Shown here: positions 37,570 through 48,959 of the stretch, piece after piece
Numbering within the stretch: position 1 is the stretch's first letter
How the letters are laid out: each line of letters begins with the position of its first letter
Assembly (NCBI GenBank): GCA_026874595.1
Contig: CM049311.1
Location: forward strand, 13,297,676-13,361,675
DNA from: Sipunculus nudus
Lineage: Eukaryota; Annelida; Sipuncula; Golfingiida; Sipunculidae
Reading direction: 5' to 3'
Length of the DNA stretch: 64,000 nucleotides
The notes under the pieces: generated by a model
Seen by the model: the letters and a program-made list of their open reading frames with translations, nothing else
Databases searched by the model: none
What the model was told of the DNA's origin: nothing
Made by a program: the position numbers and the translations under genes

Positions 37570-39120
37570 AAGTCGATCACCGGACACGAAATTTTCAGAA
37601 TAAAAATATAATATCAGCCGTAAAAGCGTTTATTTCACCTTTATTACAAAGTATATTTGTACGAAAAGTCGTTCCTTCATGTCAGGGCATATACAAATAA
37701 CAGCATGCAGATACAATTAACGTGTGTGTGAATGAAAATATATAGCTGTAAAATTTACTTTGAGCAGAAATGTATTTATATAGGCCGAAAGCAGATATGT
37801 GAAACTTTATGTGGAATTAATAAATTTGTAAATTTGGTCGAATAATATACTTTATATTTGCCTATATTTTGCTATTTACAATAAAAGGAATTGAAAACTG
37901 TTAACAGTTTGTAAAATGTTTTAGAATTTGGAATTTGAAATCTCAAAATTTTCATTAAAAATAAAAAAATTGCGAATAAGTAAACTATTTTAATAAATTT
38001 AGTACACAAATATTTTATTTAGATACATGCGTTGTTAAACATATAAAGGCATCTAAAAAATAAAAACATAATTGAAAAAATTAAGATTGCATGAATATAT
38101 TGGTTAAGATTAAATTTCGAAATACAGTTAAATTTTTTTCAAAAGAGCAGAATAATATTCAATGGCCGTTTACTGGCTTTGTCTCATAAGATATCCACAC
38201 ATTTCAGACTTTTAATATATTATCATATTTGATTTTGAAGGAAGCTGGTAGAATTGTATTTTTTATATCTAGGTCACATTTACATATGCCAATGGTATAT
38301 TTAATACACATAATTAAATGATTTAGCCTTTTTATATTATTTTATAAGGATGTTTAAATTTTATTTTTATTTTGAAATGATTAAATGTTCACTGGATTTT
38401 GGATATGTCATTTCATATCAACCATGTACCCCGCATTAGCAGGCTGATCATATTCACCACCATCTTACAAATATATGAGCAAAAACACTTCATGAAGATC
38501 CAATTAAGGTCTTCGGAAGAGGATTTAAATGGAAGAACAATCAGTATAATTAATAAAACATTCAAGGATATATTTAAAGGAAAATTTAGAACTGCACCAA
38601 ATTTTAATCAAGCGTTCCACATCAGATTCAAATGCATCCTATATAGGGCTAAACTATATATGTAGAATTGTATAGAAGGACATCAGAGTCAAAGGAGACA
38701 AGAGGCCTATTACCCTGGATGCTGAACAATAACCAGTTAATCACATGTTCGTATACAGAATATAAATATTATGAACGCATTATGCATGAAATATGGCAAA
38801 ATATATATAATTATTATAGAAATATTACAGAATATTTGCAAAGCAATACAAGAGCCACTTGTAAAATGTATAGCCTTGAAATGAGTGATTGATGAAATTC
38901 GATTATTTACGTAACCATAGACATATGGCTATTCAAACGGTGAAGGGGCGAAACTGTTAATGTAATTACTGCACACATCCAGAATTAAAACTGCACATTT
39001 CCACTTAATACTGCACAAATAAGGGTCAACATTACGTCAACATATACCTGAAACAAATACACACGCACACACATAACAAACAACGCATGCAAGAATGGCA
39101 ATGGTCGCCCTGGAAGTAAA
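37570..39120. other. Very AT-rich stretch
   Basis: Two adjacent plus frames (38399..38665 and 38668..38892) are open for 88 and 74 codons, unusual for such AT-rich sequence. They lie in different frames, show no domain and no clear splice sites. They could be a decaying gene or transposon, or chance. Confidence 0.25.
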
Positions 39121-39124
39121 CGAC

Positions 39125-39355
39125 TTACTTTTCATGACGTTTAAATGAAGCAATCTGTAGAGTATCTATCAGGTTCGGGTCATTAATGGTTTCTTGAATG
39201 TACAACTGACAAAGATGGCAAGGTCCCTCGTATTTAAAGTCTATTGACGGAAGTGCGTACTGCGAAGGCTCGGTTTCATTATGACGAAACCCATTTCCGA
39301 GTCGTGAATCTTGAATTGTTTCGAGAGTTTCGTTATCATGCATTTTTAACTCCAC
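39125..39355 (-). other. Possible orphan coding exon between the two cytokine-like genes
   Basis: A minus-strand frame richer in GC than its flanks is open for about 76 codons and runs into a near-perfect donor (gtaagt at 39127). It encodes EGPCHLCQLYIQETIN followed by more helical residues and a sequon (NET). The CxxC start of a helix recalls saposin-type domains, but the partner Cys are not present. The donor phase is 2, unlike the phase-0 introns of the cytokine-like genes. I could not find partner exons. Confidence 0.3.
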
Positions 39356-39587
39356 TTAAACGTTACATCATCTCAAATATCAGATTGTATTTTTGGAGTA
39401 AAAATTTAAGCAAAATACGCATATCCGAAGAATAAATGTAAATCAGAAAATACAGAAAATAAAATTGGAAAGAATCAGCGAAAATTTAATCATCTGCAGT
39501 GCGCCAATACAGCACTTCACAGTTTACAGATTGGTTCAACTAAATCTGAACAGTTTTGATAATCTCCTAAAGGAGTTTGTTTTTGTT

Positions 39588-39592
<5 letters not shown>

Positions 39593-39681
<89 letters not shown>

Positions 39682-39692
39682 AAGAGAAAGAG
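39593..39692. repeat. (TA)n-(GA)n compound microsatellite
   Basis: A TA run (39593-39619) then a GA run (39619-39692), abutting the SINE downstream. Confidence 0.95.
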
Positions 39693-40012
39693 CACAGGAA
39701 TCAAGGCCGTGAGTTCGAATATCAGCCTCAGCCGAGGCGGTGGGATTCTTCACTTTCAGCTCCCACCCAGGGTGAGCGCCCTGCAGGCTTATTGGAAAGA
39801 CAGTGCCAAACGGCCGTGCGCCCTTCCGGATTTCTCAGTGGTTTGGCCCAGCAATTGGGACGATTACACACCCAGGGCCCGCAAGCGGGGTAGTCGCCCT
39901 GCCTGCCACCAGGACATAAACTGTCAGGGGATGTGTGACATACTGCCCTGTCACGTAGTCCGAAACCGGAATGGAATTCTGCAGATGTGCATAAACTTAG
40001 TTAAGCAAGCAT
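39691..40012 (+). repeat. tRNA-derived SINE family A, copy 1
   Basis: It starts with AGCACAGGAATC and a B-box-like GTGAGTTCGAATATC. Its body contains GGGACGATTACACA and GGGCCCGCAAGCGGGG, and its end GGAATTCTGCAGATGTGCAT. All of these recur, reverse-complemented, at 47600-47914. The A-box half is missing, replaced by the GA microsatellite. Confidence 0.65.
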
Positions 40013-40220
40013 AAAAATGAAGGTGGTTACCTCAAACAAAATGATGTTAATATACATGTTTAATTAAATATTATCTGTCAGGCCATCTGTTACGTGTTCC
40101 TCTGATATAAAAGTACATTAAAATATAGTGCATGCAAGCACGTCTCCGCATAAACTCGTAAATCCATTGTCAGGAGGACTCCGATGACCTGCACAGGCTG
40201 ATGAGTATATTCATACATAA

Positions 40221-40228
40221 TGACGTCA
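40221..40228. promoter_or_regulatory. Palindromic CRE core
   Basis: TGACGTCA within AATGACGTCATT, the same octamer as at 17377. No gene start is tied to it. Confidence 0.2.
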
Positions 40229-40725
40229 TTAATGACCCATTCTTGTAGTGAATCATTAATAGCCATATTTAAACATGAAAAGAAACAGAAAACAAGTTAA
40301 CAAATTAAAAATGCTTGCGACACGAATGTTCACGAATCCATGTAGTTCTCTGAATAGATGTATGCTATAAAAAATTACACAAGTTTAGGAGCACCACTCT
40401 TACTCTTATAATTCCATAGCAAATAATGGAACATTCACAATCTGTAACAAGCGTTGCCGGAGTTACATAATTATATATAATTAGACCCATGAACACGCGT
40501 GTGTACATACATAGCACGGACGCAATTAAACTTGGGTAGACTTCAGCATTGGCGCGTATAAATATAGCCGTACTTTCGACGAGACCTGTCACGCTGCAGC
40601 GCATTAGAGCACGCCGATAGATATTATATCGTTTACGTTATTAAACGTTATTAGCGCCATGCATATCAGCGTGCACGCGCATGTTTATTAAAAAGTTAAT
40701 GCTATAACACAGATTCGGCTATCAG

Positions 40726-40905
40726 GGGCGGATCTAGGATTTAGTAAAAAGAGGGGTCTGAACAACGAGCACAAATGACAAACCCTAATAAAAGGTCCCA
40801 GGTCACAAATATTGGTCAGATAGCTTTAAAAAATGCGACGGCTATAAAAAAAACGGGGGGGGGGGGGGGGGTGTCCGGACTCCCTGGACCCCGTGTGGGT
40901 CAGCT
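40726..40905 (+). mobile_element. hAT-like MITE fragment with G run
   Basis: It starts CAGGGGCGGATCTAGGA, typical of ends of small hAT-type elements, carries AGGGGTCTGAA and a long G run (about 40855-40872), and ends TCCCTGGACCCCG. It resembles 45428-45620 and, reversed, 9343-9545. Confidence 0.45.
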
Positions 40906-41464
40906 GCTAGCTATTTACATTAGCTAGCTATTTAGAGGATAAACTTGCTTTAAAAAAGGGCAATGCCATTTTAACATTACCATTTATTAATCATTTAGAT
41001 AGTCTTTAAATTTTTATAAAGAGTCTTCTTCTTATTTTTGATCTTTTATAATATTGAGTCTAACCTTGCTATATGTAACCTAAATAACTGTCTTAATCAC
41101 GTTTATATCTTGATTTAATAATGAGTTATATTCGTGTTCAAAAGACGTATTCTTAAAATAAATATATAATTTCTCAAGCTTTATTATTTTATCATTCAGA
41201 TAAAATATTTGGACGGGTGTGGTGGTAACGTATAGGGATTTTCCCAAAAGCATATACTAAATAAATGCTTTCGAGGAAAATGCTTAAAGTAACTTAACAG
41301 TATACACTTAATCAGTATTCTTAAGATTTAATATTGTTTCTTGACGTTGTTTCAGGATTCTATGGTCATCTGTTGAAAGCCCCAAGCTCAGAAACACAGT
41401 GTTGTAACGATTAGCTTTCTTTTTTTGTTGTTGTTGTGTCCGCAACATGGCCCATGGGTATTAT

Positions 41465-41472
<8 letters not shown>

Positions 41473-41496
<24 letters not shown>

Positions 41497-41505
41497 ATCA
41501 TAAAG

Positions 41506-41580
<75 letters not shown>
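41473..41580. repeat. (AT)n microsatellite, two blocks
   Basis: AT runs at 41473-41498 and about 41514-41579, separated by a short ATAAAGAT segment. Confidence 0.9.
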
Positions 41581-41581
<1 letters not shown>

Positions 41582-41582
<1 letters not shown>

Positions 41583-42975
41583 TCCTGCGTAGATAAAAAT
41601 CTAGATAAACCACAACGTAAATCCCGCGTACATACTCGCGTACATTTTCATATAGACCACAATATTCCTAATCTATGTAGGAAATACGTTCCAATTTCCG
41701 TTCAATATATCGGGGCTACCCTACGATTGACGCTCAACAGTTCCTAATATTCATCAATGACATAATGTTGAATCTGCTCATAAACTCCTGCTTTCATTTT
41801 CTGTTGCTCATCACCGAATTCACAGTGCTTCTTTTATCAACTACATGGCCTAAATATAGCTCACTCTTTATTAAATGATGATCAAGATATCCGTGAGATT
41901 AGAATTCGGTTTTGTTTTTCATAATAGAACCTTGGTTTCGGGTATATCCTAAAATATAAATGTCATGATAAAAAGTCAGGATAAGAATAATTACGACAAT
42001 TTTCGACCAGAAATCTCACGTTGACGATTGACGCAACTTCCCAAGTATTGAAGTATACCAACGCCAGGGTAAACCCACACTGTAATAATAATAATAATGA
42101 TAAAATTAATAATGAAAGTAAAAATGAAGATCAAAATAACAATAAAGGTGAAAGTAAAGGTAGTAATAATTATAATAACAATAATATTCCGATTATATTG
42201 CGGTAATTCAACAAAATTGTCATCAGTTTTAACAACTTTGAACATAATTTGGTCCACTCATTACTAAGAGTTATAGTGCTCGGTTTCGCCTTTTGTTCTG
42301 GTATATGTGGTAGCGTATTTAGATATGTTTCATTGTATCAGTTTACAGGAATAATGTGTTGTCTGGTATATATAACATATAATATATGTTATTTATTCAC
42401 TACCATAAAACTACATGAAGATGTAAGTGAAGAGCAGTTTATTCTATGTTCACCTGACAATTGATCTTCATCATCACAAGATGTAATGAGGCAAAATTAA
42501 TTCATCATCACAAGATGTAATGAGGCAAAATTAATTTATAAATGATTTCTTTCTTTTTCTTCTTTTTTTGTCATAGAGCAGAAGGTAAAATTTCCTCGGA
42601 CGGACTATAACCATAAGGTCTGATAAGTCGACTTGATCATTACCTGATAATAATATAATAATAATAATACAATATTTTGTTTCATAAAATGCCTTTGAAA
42701 TATCCATCACTCAGTCCTGTTGAGTAGCGCCAATACATGCGAAGATAAAACATATAATGTTAAAATTTAAGAAAGCTTAAACAAGTGATTACATTGAGAT
42801 TAATAATTAAAATTGGATCAGTGGGATATACTTTTAATTGCAGCTTAGAGTTCATGATGTTCCCATTATAAATATAACTAAATGTAGGCTCAGATTATGG
42901 AGAGCATAACTATAAATTTAAAAATACGACCCGAAATGGATAGGTTTTCACTTGTCTTTTGAAACTGTTAAAATC
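41582..42975. other. Stretch without a supported gene
   Basis: It contains AAT/AAC-rich microsatellite sequence near 42085-42180 and a tandem 40-base duplication (TTCATCATCACAAGATGTAA, twice, at about 42466-42535). No domain was seen. Confidence 0.4.
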
Positions 42976-42979
42976 ATAG

Positions 42980-43500
42980 TTATCACACATGCGGAGTTCT
43001 AAGGATAACTCGTTCTATAGTTTTGGCGCAGCCACTGAATAAAAAACGATGGCCATATGTTCTTGTATGAGCAGCTTGTTGGTACAGAAGATGCTGGTCA
43101 CTAGAGCGTAAACTATGTGATGATTTGTATCGATGCATAAGCTCAGCAAGGCAGCTTGGAGCACTACAGTCACATCTGTGTATGATACAAAGCACTCTGA
43201 AGCTTATTAATTCTCTGTGGAACAGGCAGCCAGTGGATTTGCTATAGGATGTATGCGTTACTATCTTGTTTACTTTTCCTTACTACAATCCTTGCTGCCG
43301 TGCTGAACTCACGCTGAAGCCGGGATGTTAACCAGGAGCGAGTTACAGCTAGATGTAATAAAGGTGTGCATGAAATTTTCAGTTGCTTCTCTGTCGAGCA
43401 CGTTTCTGATGGCAGCAAAGTTGTGTGGCGGAAGTAGCAGATTTTGCACACAAACATTACTTGGCAAAATAACAAAAATTGTTGATACATTTAAACGATA
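42980..43500 (-). pseudogene. LINE reverse-transcriptase C-terminal remnant
   Basis: Across three frames the minus strand encodes, in order, the usual tail of a LINE ORF2: a match to the HAFITSR-CNSLLYGIP region (seen as MHTFITSSCNSLL), QREFSTAARIVV, HWLPVPQRI (near 43226-43245), LLYQQAAHTRTYG, and a trace of the APKLWN segment. The frame changes several times and no catalytic part remains. It is an old dead fragment. Confidence 0.6.
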
Positions 43501-44376
43501 TGACAAAATGTTATACACAAACTTATTTTAATCAAGTTGTTTTGTTTGATACAACACAAAGGTATAGAAATGCACAACTACCATGTTGGAGGTAATTGGA
43601 ACATGTACAATAGGTGGGCCATACAGAGCAAAACCCTGATCGCACAGAACAAACTTCTTTCTCAGGGGATTTAGATAGCATATACACTACCATAAAAGGA
43701 ATTTGAGGATGTACATGTATATGAAAATTATGATGACAACATGAAATATTGAAGTAGATAATAGCCTCTTCGGTTTAAATCATGTCACCTTACAGAGGCT
43801 TTTATTAATATTGTGTTCACAAACGCTTCATATAAGCGGTATATATGTTTGCACAGTTCTTAATCTTTAAACTGGTTTCTACAGGCTGTTTTAATATTTT
43901 AAGGCCAGCTGTTAAATGTCTTAGAAATATTAACTCAAGTTTATTATTTCCCATATGTATTTTTGTTGTTTATCGAACTTGTATATGTAAATAATGCGTT
44001 TATAAAATCTTAGACAGACAGATAAACATAATTATTGTTGAACAAATTCTAGGAAACCTTTAAAATCTTCCAGCTTAACATGTGCAAGTATCTTGACACT
44101 TAGAGAATTATTCCGCGTGGTTTCGGACGGAGAGGGGTACATTGATAATTGAAAACGATGTCATGATACGTGATACATGAACTTATTTAAATCAATTTGT
44201 TTGATATTACAAAAAGTCATTATACATAACTGCACAACTGTTTGAGGTAATTAGAAAATGTACAAAAGGTGGGTCAGGAAATTAAAAAAATCGTTTAATT
44301 TTGATAGATAAGCCGCAAAGAAAGCCATCTTAATAGCCGCTAAGCTGATCACTCTGTAAGCCAAGCTCTGACGTCG

Positions 44377-44379
<3 letters not shown>

Positions 44380-44439
<60 letters not shown>
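44380..44439. repeat. (AT)n microsatellite next to the Penelope-like element
   Basis: A pure AT run 100 bases beyond the hammerhead-like motif on the minus strand. Confidence 0.9.
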
Positions 44440-44441
<2 letters not shown>

Positions 44442-44537
44442 GAAATGATTTGCGGGTGAGCAGTCTTTCCTCCGCGGTCACACAGCGCTCTATGTTTTGC
44501 AACAGAGCATGATATGATAGATATGTGATGAATCTGG

Positions 44538-44578
44538 GTCACGACTGTCGGGTTCGCCTCGTCGGCTCGTCAGGTGAC
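44538..44578 (-). ncRNA. Hammerhead-ribozyme-like motif
   Basis: Read on the minus strand: GTCAC, then the catalytic core CTGACGA, a hairpin GCC-GACGA-GGC, then GAA, a short C-rich loop ending GTC, then GTGAC. The flanking GTCAC/GTGAC pair forms stem I, GCC/GGC forms stem II, and GTC marks the expected cleavage site. The order is that of a type I hammerhead, the type reported in Penelope-like elements. The usual GAAA is one A short, so stem III is weak and activity doubtful. It lies directly after the Penelope-like ORF on the same strand. Confidence 0.6.
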
Positions 44579-44588
44579 TGAAATTCAA

Positions 44589-45040
44589 CTATGTGCGATA
44601 TTGGTTTTTATAATTTCTTTTTGCACGGTTGGGAGCCCTTGGGCCATGGCGGCAGGTGGAAACAATTTCCGAACGTTTGTTCAAAAGGTTCTTTTGTTTT
44701 GAGCTCATGATTGCTAGTTTCTCTGCCAAGCACAGATTGCACTGACGTGAAGAGGTCAAAAATGTGTTTGACTGCTGGATTATAGACCAGGTGATAGTGA
44801 ATCTTTGTTGCTTGTCTTTCAGGGTCCAAATGTATTTGGCAAGCTCAGTTTCGTTTGAATGGGTCCTGTGCGTGAATGATTTCTTGTGGTTGTAATACCT
44901 TTGTTTGAAGATGCCACCGGTCATGCCAACTAGCAATCAGTGAAAATATAGAAGGTGAGGGCCTAAATGCCGGAAAGTATAAGAAACTACAGATCATTTT
45001 AACAAGAAATATAGGATATATTGGTGGTCGGTGGAACGCC
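44589..45040 (-). pseudogene. Penelope-like element, GIY-YIG endonuclease end
   Basis: A 115-residue minus-strand frame (44936..44589) carries VGMTGGIFKQRYYNHKKSF, then ETELAKYIW, a W-S-I segment, and CNLCLAEKLAI followed by LLNKRSEIVSTCRH. This is the GIY-YIG endonuclease domain found at the C-terminus of Penelope-like reverse transcriptases, with the CxxC-EK block typical of the group. Upstream, to about 45040, only decayed frames remain, and no reverse transcriptase is present. The copy is 5'-truncated and dead. The hammerhead-like motif follows 11 bases after the frame ends. Confidence 0.75.
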
Positions 45041-45427
45041 ACCTGTAAAATATTAATTTTGTGTCATGTTTGTTACTGCTTATCAGCTACTAAGGAGGAA
45101 AACACCCAGGTGTTCACCTTTCCCACCGATTGATACAAAATTTAAAGTTGCCCCCCGTGTAGGTGTTTGCCTGTCTGGGACGGGCGGAGAGGCGTTATTA
45201 CGAATCCAGCATAGCATATGACTAAAATATATTTTAAAACAATATACCAGACGGAGGGCCTTAGCGATGCAGGTCAAAATGGTACATCTTAAAGGCAGCT
45301 ATATACCTACCGATTCTACTGGATTCATTGACTTTTTGCTTACACCGCTTCCATATAATGAACTCAGGGCAATTCGTCTTGCAAAACGTTCTTATATAAT
45401 GCTACTGCGACGGATGTATGACCTTGC

Positions 45428-45620
45428 AGGGCGGATCCAGGGTTTGGGAAACTAGAGGGTCCAACACAGGAAGGCAAAGAGAATACCTATAAAATGTCTT
45501 ATGCTTCGGAAAGAGGGGGACTAAATCGCTAAAAATGGTTGAACTGCTTAAAAAAGGTTATTGCGGCTCTAAGAGGGAGTCCGGGCCCCCTTGATCATCC
45601 CGCCCCTCCGGCCCTGTGGA
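45428..45620 (+). mobile_element. hAT-like MITE with CAGGGCGGATC start
   Basis: It begins CAGGGCGGATCCAGGGTTTG and ends CCGCCCCTCCGGCCCTG, an imperfect inverted pair. The interior shares the gene-free, G-rich layout of the 40726 element. No target duplication is evident. Confidence 0.5.
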
Positions 45621-45944
45621 TGCACCACTGCCTTGTATATCTACAAGCTGTTAATTACAGCAATGTTGACAAGGGTAGAAATGCTGTATTCTAAGGTGGT
45701 TGGTTGCCTATGTGCTGACGATGAAAGGTCTCTTGTTGCAGAACTCTGGTCTGTCTGACTTGCCGCCAGATCTGCTTTTTGAGTGTGTTTTGATTATTTT
45801 GGTTCGCCCGTACATATTATAAATACATGAATATAAACAAAACGAGCAGCCTGTGTATAGAGGCATCGACATTTCCTAGCATATATTTATAAAAGGATTA
45901 TCTTTAGTTAATTGATGTCAGATATCGGAACAGGCCCTGTTACA

Positions 45945-46200
45945 ACTGACAATGTAATAATCATCTTATATTGTAAAACTAATAATGTAATAACTAATCA
46001 ACTAATAATGTAATACCAACTGATAACGTAATAAAGAATAACCGACAATGTAACACTAACCAATTATGTAATACAAAATCAACCGATAATGTAACAACAT
46101 TTACTAACTGATCACGTAATACAAAACTACCTGATAACGCAACAAACTTCCCTAACCGTTAATCTAAAACAAAATTAATCGGAAACGTAATAACACTTCA
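45945..46200 (+). repeat. Imperfect minisatellite, 18-25-base unit
   Basis: About ten irregular units on the theme ACTGATAATGTAATA. Confidence 0.6.
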
Positions 46201-47280
46201 GGGAACCTGAACAGTCCAGAGAAGCCACTTTTAATCCAATGATAACCCAATGTGTTAGACCTTCCAAATGTTTCATGGACCTCGGAGTCCATTCCATGCA
46301 TTTTTTTAGCTCATCCCTGTATAAATCGCGGTCCCTTTTGCGTGGCACATTTCATATCGTGTATTATCATTATATATAGCTAAACGTGAGGACATCAGAA
46401 CTTAGGATTTCAGAAAGTTCCTGGCAAACTGAGATATCTAATGTATGAATTTCATTCATCGACGGCCCAAATATAAAAGGTTCACAATCGTGTTTGCAAC
46501 AGTTCTGAAGCACGATTTTCTCAATTTTTAACACTGTTATATGGGCAGATGATAAGCCTTGTTGGTTTTTTTTTGCAGGGGTTGATAGCAAAATCTTTGA
46601 TTTGCGGCCAAGAACTTTCAGTTGTTTTCAAGTGCTTAAAACACACAAATATGCGCTCGCAGTATATAGGTCAAAATGACCTGATTTCTTTTATGCATGC
46701 AAGTATATTAAATAATGACCTACATTGATATTAAGTCAAACATTTTTTGGGTCTATCATTTACGATCTGGCCTTGTTGAAAATTGACCAGTCATAATTTC
46801 TGAGTAGAAACAGTACAACCAAATATGCGTAAAAGGAAGCAAATATGGATGGCACCTGGAGCCTTGCATGCCTAAAAGAACAATCCTGGATTTATAAACT
46901 TGTCAAATTTTAAAAGATATCATGCAACAATTACTGATATATCTTTGTTTAAGTATGGATTTCAGGTTAATTCGGCTGCCACATAAGTATATTTGCAAAT
47001 TTGTCTGCAGCAGCTGTGAAAACTCAGATTTTCTTCAAAATCCCATGGTGATAGATGCATTGTGTAAACAATGTACGTACATCAACAGCCCAAAACGTTA
47101 AAATTTCGCATTTGTAAAGTCAACAGTTCTGACGGACTGGCTGGTCTCATTTTATTACTTTTTATTTCGGCTCTCTGAAAGTCAATTGATGTATGGGTAC
47201 GACGCTTTGTCCTTCATCCGTCTGTTAGCAAGGCACACATCGTAACTACTCTGGAAGATTTACAGTCCACAATAAAAAAA
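46200..47280. other. Stretch without a supported gene
   Basis: AT-rich. The minus frame at 46370-46591 is open but unrecognised; it includes CCKHDCEPFIFGPSMNE. Parts of 46640-47120 recall the 335-base repeat of 51.2-52.6 kb (GGTCAAAATGACCTGATTTC). Confidence 0.35.
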
Positions 47281-47375
47281 TATCTTGTTGGAAAGTGAAA
47301 TAAGGTCACTGCGACCTATATCCCCGAGCTATTGGGCTTGTTAGTACCCCAGAATAGTAAAAAAATGATAATAAA
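47280..47375 (-). repeat. Single inverted copy of part of the 335-base repeat
   Basis: On the minus strand it reads TCTGGGGTACTAACAAGCCC followed by AATAGCTCGGGGATATAGGTC, which matches the start of each unit in the 51.2-52.6 kb array. A shorter trace lies near 31865. Confidence 0.6.
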
Positions 47376-47449
47376 ACCTCCAGTATTATGATTTTAAAAA
47401 CAAATTATGGTGAAACTAAACGCCTCCATTTTAACTCAACTACTTCTAT

Positions 47450-47605
47450 TGTGACGGGGTGACATAATAGCGGACCGAACTGTCTCATTAGTGAAGCTTG
47501 CTTTGCTAGTGAAGCGGTTGGTACGCCGGATTTGTACGCCACCCACATGGGTTCTAATCCAGGATCGGCCCAATTTTTTTCCCCCGAGATATTTGTCTTC
47601 ATAAC
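47450..47605 (+). repeat. tRNA-like SINE family B, copy 3
   Basis: Same order as the copies at 5 kb but on the plus strand: GTGACATAATAGCGGACCG, TAGTGAAGCTTG, GAAGCGGTTGGTACGCCGG, a mutated B box (GGGTTCTAATCC) and GTCTTCATAACA. Confidence 0.65.
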
Positions 47606-47914
47606 ATTATGTACATCTGCAGAATACCATTCCAGTTTCGAACTACTAGACAGGGCAATATCACACGCTTTCTCTCATTTTATAGCATGGCGTTAACCAG
47701 GCCCGGTGACTACTGCACCCGTGGGCCCTAGATGCGTAATCGTCCCCGTTGTTGGATCATACCACCGACAAACCCCCGAAAGGCGCACTCGTTTGTGAGT
47801 GAAACACGACCGCGGGGCACGACCTTCCCATTAAGAATGCAGAGCGCTGAGATTCAAACTCACGATCTCCCGACCCTGAGTCCTGTGTTCTACCCGTGAG
47901 CCACGGAAGCTGGT
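47600..47914 (-). repeat. tRNA-derived SINE family A, copy 2
   Basis: Minus strand: an A-box-like GTGGCTCACGGGTAGAA, a B-box-like GTGAGTTTGAATCTC, then a body with GGGACGATTACGCA and AGGGCCCACGGGTG shared with copy 1 at 39691. It is more complete than copy 1 and abuts family B copy 3 in a tail-to-tail arrangement. Confidence 0.7.
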
Positions 47915-48149
47915 TGTATCTTGATAATTGATGCATGGAATCCCATGAATTTTGCCTTAAATATCGACCGTGACTAGTTTTGTCAGTACCCAAAAATTGG
48001 TGGCGCCACATGTATATTTCCTACTTTTTACAATTTTTTTCTATTTTTAGCCTATTAAATGACAGCAATCATGTTAGTTTCACAGCTGTGGTTCATCTAG
48101 TGTCCCGAAACCTGGTGTGTTTATTGATCATTTAGCGGATGCACTATAG

Positions 48150-48660
48150 TAATCACCCTGTCCGTCCGTCTGTTCGTCTTACCGTCCGTCCGTCCGTCCA
48201 TCCACTAATTTGTTTCCAGTTGATTACTCCAGTTTCTATTGACCTATGGATTTCAAACATATGTATAGCAAACCACTAAAGCAAAAACCCTATTAATTTT
48301 GTTGTCATCTGTCGAGGTCACAGGACCCACTTATTTAAAAAGATTGTGGATGCATTTTTAGCCAATCGTTTCGCCCAAAACCTACCATCTTAAGCGTATA
48401 GGTGACCTGCCAATATGGAAAGAACCTTATTGATTTTGGGGTCACAGGGTAAAAGGTCAAGGGCACAGGGGCCATCTGTCCACAAATTAGTTTCAATGTG
48501 ATTTTTTTTTTCTTTAAAAGATTATGGATGCATTTTAAGCCAAACTTTTCATCACAAAACTTTCATTTTCAAGATGTTACTCACCTGCTAATACGGGAAG
48601 TGTCTTTTCGACTTGGGGTCACGGGGTCAAAGGTCAAGGTCACAAGACAGTAAACAATAT
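48150..48660 (+). repeat. GTCC microsatellite and two roughly 175-base repeat units
   Basis: A CCGTCCGTCCGTCCGTCC run (about 48181-48199) is followed by two diverged units, each with AAAAGATTRTGGATGCATTT and GGGGTCACRGGGT..AAGGTCAAGG. This style of repeat is common in bivalve genomes as far as I recall. Confidence 0.55.
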
Positions 48661-48849
48661 TTATATATTATTTTGATATAAGAATTCATAATGTCCATTC
48701 AGTATCAACATAATATTACAAATATTTTTGCTTTTCAATTGTAGGAAAAATTTAAAAATATATATGCATAATTATACATACAACTATATTAAATATGACA
48801 TACTCAAAAGAAATTTTATACAAAATAACGACATACACATGGTGTCCCG

Positions 48850-48945
48850 TGTTGTGGCGCGTCTTGAACCTCTGAAACCAGCTCTTGCTATAAGTCTATG
48901 ATGTCCAGCTTAAGCACTGAACCTTGGCGCAGCATCACATTATAT
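48850..48945 (-). repeat. tRNA-like sequence, probably a SINE head
   Basis: Minus strand: an A-box-like GGTTCAGTGCTTAAGC and, about 45 bases on, a B-box-like AGGTTCAAGAC. The acceptor arms do not pair, so I do not call a tRNA gene. Confidence 0.35.
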
Positions 48946-48959
48946 AGTGACCGGTGAGT

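Noticed and set aside
39125-39260. Saposin domain
   Set aside because: Only a CxxC start is visible. The partner Cys and the rest of the helical pattern are missing.
40050-40210. Minus-strand frame starting MYEYTHQPVQVIGVLL as a signal-peptide exon of a third gene
   Set aside because: The hydrophobic stretch is short, the phase does not fit the cytokine plan, and no good donor is present.
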